Source: Melampsora larici-populina 98AG31
Taxonomy: Eukaryota > Basidiomycota > Pucciniomycetes > Pucciniales > Melampsoraceae
Assembly (NCBI RefSeq): GCF_000204055.1
Contig: NW_006768808.1
Location: forward strand, 186,001 to 250,000
DNA length: 64,000 bases
Direction of reading: 5' to 3'
Shown here: positions 58,024-64,000 of the stretch, piece by piece
Layout: the number at the start of each line of letters is the position of its first letter
How positions within the stretch are numbered: the stretch's first letter is position 1
Notes under the pieces: model-generated
What the model was told of the DNA's origin: nothing
Databases searched by the model: none
What the model saw: only the letters and a program-made list of their open reading frames with translations
Position numbers and translations under genes: made by a program

Positions 58024-60443
58024 GGCCGATTTGATAACTTACGATCCTCGCCACGTACTCGCACTCGCAGTTATCAAGCTATGATTTCTGGAGCGGACAC
58101 GGTGACCTCAAGTCGGTAAGCATGTCAGTCTCATTACATTTCAGATATAGTCATTAACCTCAGGACCTTTTGTAGTAACACTTCGGGTTTCCTCAATCAA
58201 ATGGAAGCGTTGTCAAACTTACCGCCTCATTACCTGCCTCACCCACCACCTCCGTCTTATTTGCCCTCCATGTCACCTTCAAAGGGTGACATGGCTAACC
58301 CGATTGACCCGACTGACTTGATTACTCCTGCAATGACCCCTCAATTGACCCGTACCCCGGCTGGTTTCGAATTGGCTAGTGGTCCGACTTTCCCTGCTTT
58401 CACCTCGTCCCAGTCTTCTTCTGGCTCTTCGATGAATCCTCACATCAGTCCCATGTTTCAAACCTCTCCAACGTTCCATCATCCTGCATCCGCTACTTCG
58501 TTCTACTCTACCTCGTCAGTTACTCCTGTAAAGCGTAGTTTCACTGCGAGCAGTCGCCTAGATGATGATATGAACCACAACCCGGCTCCAGGTATGTCCT
58601 TGATGCCAGTCCAAGCCTTGGATTACCTGTTGCTAATCATGTGTTTCATACAACCTACCAGAATTGCCTGTCGATTGTTTTGATAATATCATACCCGCTG
58701 ATGATATTCTCAACCAACCGGCGGAATCGATCCCTGAGCGAACCTTTCAGGTCTCTTTCAATCTCTGGCAACTGGTTGTTCCTGAATCTCCTGAACCGAA
58801 GAAACAGAAGCGACGCTCTGGAGGACGCAGACCCAGCAAGCCCAAGAACAATGCCCCTAAGTACATCAACTACAACCCAAAACTCGGCCATCAGTTCATT
58901 TTCCGTCCTTGCCATTGTCCCTTTGTCGTTTTCAAAAGAGAGCTCTTCATGTCTTGCAACAAACAACTCCCAGGTGTCTCAGATGCTCTCCAGCGTGCGT
59001 GGATGGACTCCAGTCTCAAAATTCAGGCTTCTATCACCGGAGCTGGACGTCCGAAGGGTAACAATAAGTTTGAAATCGTCGAAGGGACTTCTTTCTTCGA
59101 TTTCATGAATGCCGCGATGGCTGCTCCTGACACGGCCAAGATGGGTTTCAAGATCATGCACGAAAACCCCAAGGTTACCGCTAATGCACTTCGATCTTTG
59201 AAAAACACCGCCAAACCCCCAGAACACCCAGACGATTCTGAGAGCTCTGATGGTGACGAGTCTGTCAGATCCAAAGGAGTGAGTTTTTTCTTTCATGTCT
59301 TTTTGTGTTCATTTTGCTCTGCCTATGCCTTTCAAGTGGACTGACATGTCTTTCTGGCAGTCGGACATCCTCACCCCAGGAGAACGCAAACTCCAAATCT
59401 TGATGGAACGCTTCTCAAAAGATTTCAAAAAAGGCGAAAACATCACCTCTGTGCCAAATCCGAAGGACCCAAGTCAGATCCTTATTTTGAACACGGCACG
59501 CTTACGCACGTGGGCCAATGATTGGGTCAGTCATTCATTCAGATTCTTCATTCTCCAACTACCACTGATTTTTGTCATTCACAGGCCGATGAAGTTCCTG
59601 GTGTTGACGCTGTCAACCCCCCTATGTCTCGTCCTGGGTTTACCTGGGTCAACGTCGCGGATTATGAGCGTGAAAAAAACCTCGCAAACTCCAAATCTTG
59701 ATGGAACGCTTCTCAAAAGATTTCAAAAAAGGCGAAAACATCACCTCTGTGCCAAATCCGAAGGACCCAAGTCAGATCCTTATTTTGAACACGGCACGCT
59801 TACGCACGTGGGCCAATGATTGGGTCAGTCATTCATTCAGATTCTTCATTCTCCAACTACCACTGATTTTTGTCATTCACAGGCCGATGAAGTTCCTGGT
59901 GTTGACGCTGTCAACCCCCCTATGTCTCGTCCTGGGTTTACCTGGGTCAACGTCGCGGATTATGAGCGTGAAAAAAACCTCCTCCTTGGGTTGTACCGTC
60001 CTGGCGCCGACATTTCGGCGAATACGACTTCACCTGGCGCGACCATAGTTCACAACAACTATTATGGACACCACGCGTTTCCACCAACTGGCCAGCCTAT
60101 TCCGTTCCCCGGAATGCCACCCGTCCCAAACACAGCTATGCCTTTGCCTGGGTATTCTGGTGGAGGCGCCGCTGGGGATCCTCCAGCAGAACCACTTCGT
60201 TTGCCTTCTCCGTCCGTTCCGATTCCCGACTTTGAGACTTTCTTACTTTTTGCTGGTATACAACCCAATATGACCAAAACTCGAGAGGTTTTGGCTAATG
60301 AAGGCATAGACGACGTTCGTCGTTTGTTGGACCGTGGTACTTACACCATCGCCAACTTTCACAGCATGGGAGTGCCTTTCGCTCATGCTGAGGACATTTG
60401 GAAAGCTGTCCCGAAATTCCTTGACCATCTTAAGTCTACTTGA
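58014..60443 (+). CDS. SAM-like C-terminal protein of unknown function, with tandem exon duplication
   Basis: Supported exons are about 58017-58115, 58168-58591, 58662-59278, 59361-59525 and 59883-60443; further 5' exons are likely. I do not recognise the whole protein. The N-terminus is Pro/Ser-rich (PPHYLPHPPPPSYLPS). The centre has a basic patch (KKQKRRSGGRRPSKPKN) and a compact domain with HQFIFRPCHCPFVVFKREL and LQRAWMDSSLKI. The C-terminal 65 residues (FETFLLFAGIQPNMTKTRE, then SMGVPFAHAEDIWKAV) resemble SAM-like helical domains of basidiomycete proteins. A perfect 298-bp direct duplication (59385-59682, 59683-59980) spans a 59-nt intron. Read through both copies, the frame stops at 59699-59701. 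Splicing from the first donor to the second acceptor (intron 59526-59882) restores an intact frame. Confidence 0.55.
59385..59980. repeat. Perfect 298-bp tandem duplication
   Basis: Units 59385-59682 and 59683-59980 appear identical by eye. Each starts CGCAAACTCCAAATCTTG and ends GAGCGTGAAAAAAACCT. Each copy holds part of one exon, a whole 59-nt intron (GTCAGT...TTCACAG) and part of the next exon. It is either a very recent duplication or an assembly artefact. Confidence 0.9.
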
Positions 60444-61432
60444 TTATCTCTGTCTCTCGATTGTCTTTATTCAAAAATCTAAAGCAAGTTATGTTGGAGC
60501 AATAAAAAATCCCACCAAATGTTCCTTTTTTTTCTTACTGTTTCTTCAACTGCCTTCGAGGCAAAGCGCTTTTGTTTTTAGTTCACTTGAACTTGATCTC
60601 AGTTTCTTTAAACTTGTGAACCGATGATGTGAACCGATGACTTGTTTTTCTTCATTTTATGAGAAATAAAAAATATCCCCTGTTTTGCTCTTTACCCATT
60701 CATATCGGTTAAAGGAGTGACCCAAACAGCCAAGCAACCAGAAAACCTTTCAGGCTCATAAAGGTCTGACCCAAACAGCCGAGCAACCAACACTTAAAGT
60801 ATGACTTGTATAAGACCAAATACAAGTCATACTTTAAAGTCCAGATTGCCAGACTTTAAAGTGATGAAGGTCACTAAAAGTATGACTTGTATAAGACCGA
60901 ATACAAGTCATACTTTAAAGTCCAGATTGCCAGACTTTAAAGTGATGGAGGTCACTATCAACTGCTGATATATTGATGAGAGTTAAAGATCTGTTTTGGA
61001 GACTTTCATGATCAGACAAGTCTATGAATAGTTGCGATCAAAATGTTTTGATTGCAGGATACCAGGACAACACACAAAGAGACAAGAGGGACAAAAAAAA
61101 ATCCATCCAAGGTGCCTCTAAGAAGACAACCGGATTTGGACTTGAAGGCGTAACTAAATATAACCCTCACTACACAAACAACAATTTGATAACTAAAACC
61201 TTTCCAACAAGGCGTAACAAGAGATACGTCTGAGATATCACTATAGCTCAAGATAGACAACTAAAACCACTTCCAACCATGTACTCGCCACAGGTAAGTC
61301 GAAACATTGGTATTAAGTCGAAACATCGGTAAGTCGAAACATTTGCTAAGATTCAGAGAGAGACAGGCCTTGATGAGCAACTTGCCTTTTGATAAATACA
61401 GAAGGAACTCACCTTCAAAATTCATCAACTAT
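60444..61432. other. Intergenic with palindromic tandem repeat
   Basis: Contains GACCCAAACAGCC(A/G)AGCAACCA twice (about 60718 and 60768), the palindromic 81-bp tandem repeat at 60796-60957, and AAGTCGAAACAT three times between 61295 and 61343. No gene recognised. Confidence 0.45.
60796..60957. repeat. 81-bp tandem repeat made of two palindromes per unit
   Basis: Two adjacent units differ at about two positions. Each unit contains AAAGTATGACTTGTAT, an 8-nt loop and the exact inverse. A second palindrome AAAGTC ... GACTTT follows, then GTGATGAAGGTCAC, itself near-palindromic. The array could form cruciforms or stem-loops in RNA. Confidence 0.8.
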
Positions 61433-61747
61433 TCAAACCCAATACCCACACACCGCATATAGTTGGTGCATTAGAGCCCCTGTGAATACATCCCAAGTGG
61501 TATCCAAGATCAAGTCAATTTTCTCTCCCGCGGGGGTTTGCTGAAGGCTTTGAGTTCTTCGGAAGTAAGATTTGAGAACACTGAATGCTTTTTCAATTGG
61601 GTTTAAATCAGGTGAATAGGGTGGCAGGTAGATCAATCGAATCCCTTTCTTGGCAGCTAGTTTAGCTATACAACCACCATGATGGATTCGACAGTTGTCC
61701 ATGACCAAGACTGAATTTGCTTGTGGATAAGCATTCATCACAGGAAA
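61433..61747 (-). pseudogene. Tc1/mariner-IS630-type DDE transposase, C-terminal fragment
   Basis: The last exon encodes the C-terminal half of a DDE_3-type transposase: NSVLVMDNCRIHHGG (second catalytic Asp), KKGIRLIYLPPYSPDLNPIE (third acidic residue) and AFSVLKSYFRR. A splice acceptor (TATGCAG) lies at the 5' edge. The upstream sequence does not give the expected N-terminal helix-turn-helix or the first Asp, so the copy is 5'-truncated. No TIRs were found. Confidence 0.75.
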
Positions 61748-61990
61748 CTGCATACATATAAAACAGACGAGGTATTGGGTGGCCAGCCACCCATAGGTCT
61801 ACGGTAATGGCCGAGAGAGGAATGGAGGTCATCAGAATATGCATTTCTCACGTGACTCAAATCATTTTTTCCTATGTCATTTTACTCAGCTCTTATACAT
61901 TATTTGTAATTGTTAAAGATTATTATATGTATATGCAGTTCATTTCATATCACTAACAAAGATCATAACCACGTAATGGACTCATCAAGC

Positions 61991-62762
61991 TCAGTTGTCT
62001 CCAAGCCCCGCTTTCCGGACTAATTGGATGGTGTTGACCTATTGTTAAGTCAGTATTAGTCATATTCTATGAGGCAGAAGAACATACCTTTACTCGCCAG
62101 TCATCCTCAACACTGTTCATCGTAATAAGTTCACCGCGCAGATCAAGCTTGTTCCCCGTACTTATTAGATGACCCTGCTTATGCCGGCTGTCATTATATA
62201 AGTATATAATACAGAACTCAGCGTAGCCCATAACCTATCAAACGAAGTCAGTCATTGTCACCTCTTGCATAGCAATTGAACTTACCTGACTACTCCATTC
62301 CCTGTGCTTGACTGACGCAACGATCCAAGTATTGCCATTCCTTGTTATGTAAGTTGTTACCCCAGCCACTAACCCTACACTCTTTACTTCCACTCCAATT
62401 TTATAATTTCTTACTGGTCCTGTTCGAAGTTTTAAGCCACTGTCCATGACTACTTCGATTGTCCTCGGACCCTCCTTGACCATTACCGGCCCACTAAGCA
62501 CGTAAGCGGCGCCGCCTTCTGGTGAAACATCTAAATCGTCATGTACCAGAGCAACTTGAGCGTTGATTTCGGCCTTGCCTCCTAATGGTATGGTTCCGTT
62601 AAATCGAGGTTCGCAGGTACTACCTCTGTTGCAAATCTAAGTATGTCGAGTATTAGTTTTTAGGAAGTTCCCACGGGGTTAACGACTAATACTCACTGTA
62701 GCTTTCATTACAATCATCCCGAACCACATCATAGGCAGTCGTTTGTAGCGAAACACATCCAT
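61991..62762 (-). CDS. Small beta-rich hypothetical protein beside the Helitron helicase
   Basis: Predicted minus-strand exons are 62762-62697, 62636-62286, 62234-62088 and 62038-61991, all phase 0, 203 residues. The frame is open further 5' to about 62876, so an upstream exon is possible. The sequence alternates hydrophobic and polar residues (GTIPLGGKAEINAQVALVHD, IGVEVKSVGLVAGVTTYI) as in a beta-barrel, with almost no helix. It is not a named family for me. An OB-fold single-strand-binding protein would suit a Helitron neighbour, but that is inference only. There is no membrane segment and the frame is intact. Confidence 0.45.
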
Positions 62763-62876
62763 TGTTGCTTTGTAGTGCGGAAAATATATGTTAGTTGGTA
62801 GATTGCGGTAGAGTTTCGGTACAATATTAGACGTAGGTTTGGAGAGGTTCTGATAACACTTTTTGATGAGGAACAA

Positions 62877-63310
62877 ACGACTTTGAATGGCCTACTAGTC
62901 ACGCAAGTCTTTATACCATGGCGTCCCAGATGCTAGTCAGCAACCAAGCACCTAATTTGCCTAGCGTTATGCTCAGTCATTGACAATTTGAAGAAGGCTA
63001 CCTCAATGACTATAGCTGGCCTGAGCCAGTTCGATACGTAGAAACTTGTTATGACAATGACTGCATAAGGTCAGTATCCAGCTGGCCCATTTGCTCTGTG
63101 TCAAATTGATCATTTCTCGGGGAGAGCATTGCGTTTCCAAATGACCGTGGTGATTCGGTAGTCAACCGATTCCGATCAATACTGGTTGTTATTACTTGTC
63201 TTTAGAATAACTCAATAGCTACAATTCACTATGCGCTAACATACATAACATAAACAGATACAGATTGACAACTGAATAACCAAACCAGTCCAAGACAGTC
63301 AATGCGGATA
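62877..63310. other. Intergenic; possible Helitron 3' flank
   Basis: I looked for a Helitron 3' signature (short hairpin then CTRR) downstream of the helicase stop and did not find a clear one. No gene recognised. Confidence 0.35.
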
Positions 63311-64000
63311 TTATAATCTCATCGCTTGATGTGTCACTACGTTGATAGTGTCAAGTGTTGATGATGAGCCGGGCAGAGAGACTATTGTATTTTGTGCCGA
63401 AGTACATCTTGATAAACCAACGTATAACTGACCATGCGCAAAAACTGGCGTAGGCAACGCGAGACAGACATTCTCTAATGTTTGGCCTTGTGCCTTGTTG
63501 ATTGTCATCGCATAGGCAAGAGTCACAGGGAACTGTAAGCGGTAAAAGGAAATAGGGACCGACTCACTCCCAGGATGGTGTAGACGCATTCGCGGCAAAC
63601 ACAAAGTGCTGCCCGAGCGAGGTCCGGTTATGATCTGACACTGCAGCACATTCTCAGAGGTCTCGAGCACCAGCAAACGAGTACCATTACTGAGTCCTTG
63701 TTGAAGATTCAAATTTCTCAGAACAACTACCACTACACCAACTTTCAAGCGTAATCGGTGACCTGGGAACCCGGCGAAGCTGAATGAATTCAAAACCTCG
63801 GTGCTGACCTGCTCCGACCAATCTAGATCCATTTCGTCGACAGACTTGTATTCTTTGAGGCTCGATTTCAACTTATCCAACATGAATTGATTCATGAGAT
63901 CGACGGTGTTATTTAACGGCGTAATAACTGCTCGCGACGCATAGTAAGCGGACAACTTAAGCCAATCTTTTTGATCAATCAAATTGTGTGATTCTTTGTA
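63311..64000 (-). CDS. Helitron PIF1-type helicase, C-terminal part (runs off the window)
   Basis: The frame is open to the window edge, so the 5' end is missing. It encodes the C-terminal part of the PIF1-like superfamily 1 helicase found in Helitron RepHel proteins: the AVITPLNNTVDLMNQFML segment, FAGFPGHRLRLKVG, LSNGTRLLVLE, then YAMTINKAQGQTLENVCLAL and LYVGLSRCTSAQN (helicase motifs V and VI). This enzyme unwinds DNA during rolling-circle transposition. The stop at 63311 is at the expected distance after the last motif. Whether the Rep nuclease domain is present lies outside the window. Confidence 0.85.
   Translation of the reverse strand, partial: YKESHNLIDQKDWLKLSAYYASRAVITPLNNTVDLMNQFMLDKLKSSLKEYKSVDEMDLDWSEQVSTEVLNSFSFAGFPGHRLRLKVGVVVVVLRNLNLQQGLSNGTRLLVLETSENVLQCQIITGPRSGSTLCLPRMRLHHPGSESVPISFYRLQFPVTLAYAMTINKAQGQTLENVCLALPTPVFAHGQLYVGLSRCTSAQNTIVSLPGSSSTLDTINVVTHQAMRL

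Noticed and set aside
59295..59819. 174-codon forward frame across the duplicated segment
   Set aside because: It reads through the intron and the duplication in a frame that does not match the conserved exon reading.
60796..60957. CRISPR-like array
   Set aside because: Only two units, with palindromic content and no variable spacers; this is a eukaryotic genome.

Overview
This is a fungal nuclear window of about 43-45% GC by eye. The genes are split by short GT-AG introns (about 41-140 nt) and the intergenic DNA is packed with transposons. A basidiomycete fits best, and a rust or other Pucciniomycotina is most likely. Three things point that way: a PIF/Harbinger element carrying a Myb/SANT-like partner gene, a Tet/JBP-like 2OG-Fe(II) oxygenase gene beside a Tnp2 (CACTA-like) transposase, and nonsense mutations that all look like T[C>T], mostly TCG>TTG, the context reported for RIP-like mutation in Pucciniomycotina. 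The species cannot be named from the sequence alone.

Layout. 1.5-2.1 kb: a small membrane-anchored protein gene (-). 2.7-6.1 kb: Tnp2 transposase (+). 6.7-8.0 kb: convergent Tet/JBP-like oxygenase (-). 10.1-13.6 kb: ten-exon coiled-coil gene with one in-frame TGA. 14-38 kb: an island of lineage-restricted genes. It holds a 122-aa gene, a permuted Zn-cluster protein, a tail-anchored coiled-coil protein, a 271-aa helical protein, a Cys-rich protein with a C-terminal membrane anchor, a SUN-domain protein, a TPR protein ending in a J domain, and a divergent pair of membrane/coiled-coil genes at 34.6-37.8 kb. Arrays built from TTCGAA-type words recur between these genes and largely disappear after 39 kb.

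39-42.3 kb: a 5'-truncated Ty3/gypsy retrotransposon with chromodomain and a 193-bp 3' LTR. 42.3-47.2 kb: AT-rich, with a small pogo-like MITE and a GC-rich inverted-repeat element. 47.3-49.8 kb: an intact eight-exon acyl-CoA synthetase (4CL-like) with a peroxisomal C-terminus, the clearest housekeeping-type gene here. 51.3-56.9 kb: a nested stack in which inverted arms of an older element flank a 5,024-bp Harbinger element, which itself holds a 1-kb Harbinger-type insertion. 58.2-60.4 kb: a SAM-like C-terminal protein gene carrying a perfect 298-bp tandem duplication across an intron. 61.4-64 kb: a Tc1/IS630-type transposase fragment, a small beta-rich protein gene, and the 3' part of a Helitron PIF1-type helicase running off the window.

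Exon joins below were worked out by hand from GT-AG sites and reading phase. They are predictions and have no transcript support.
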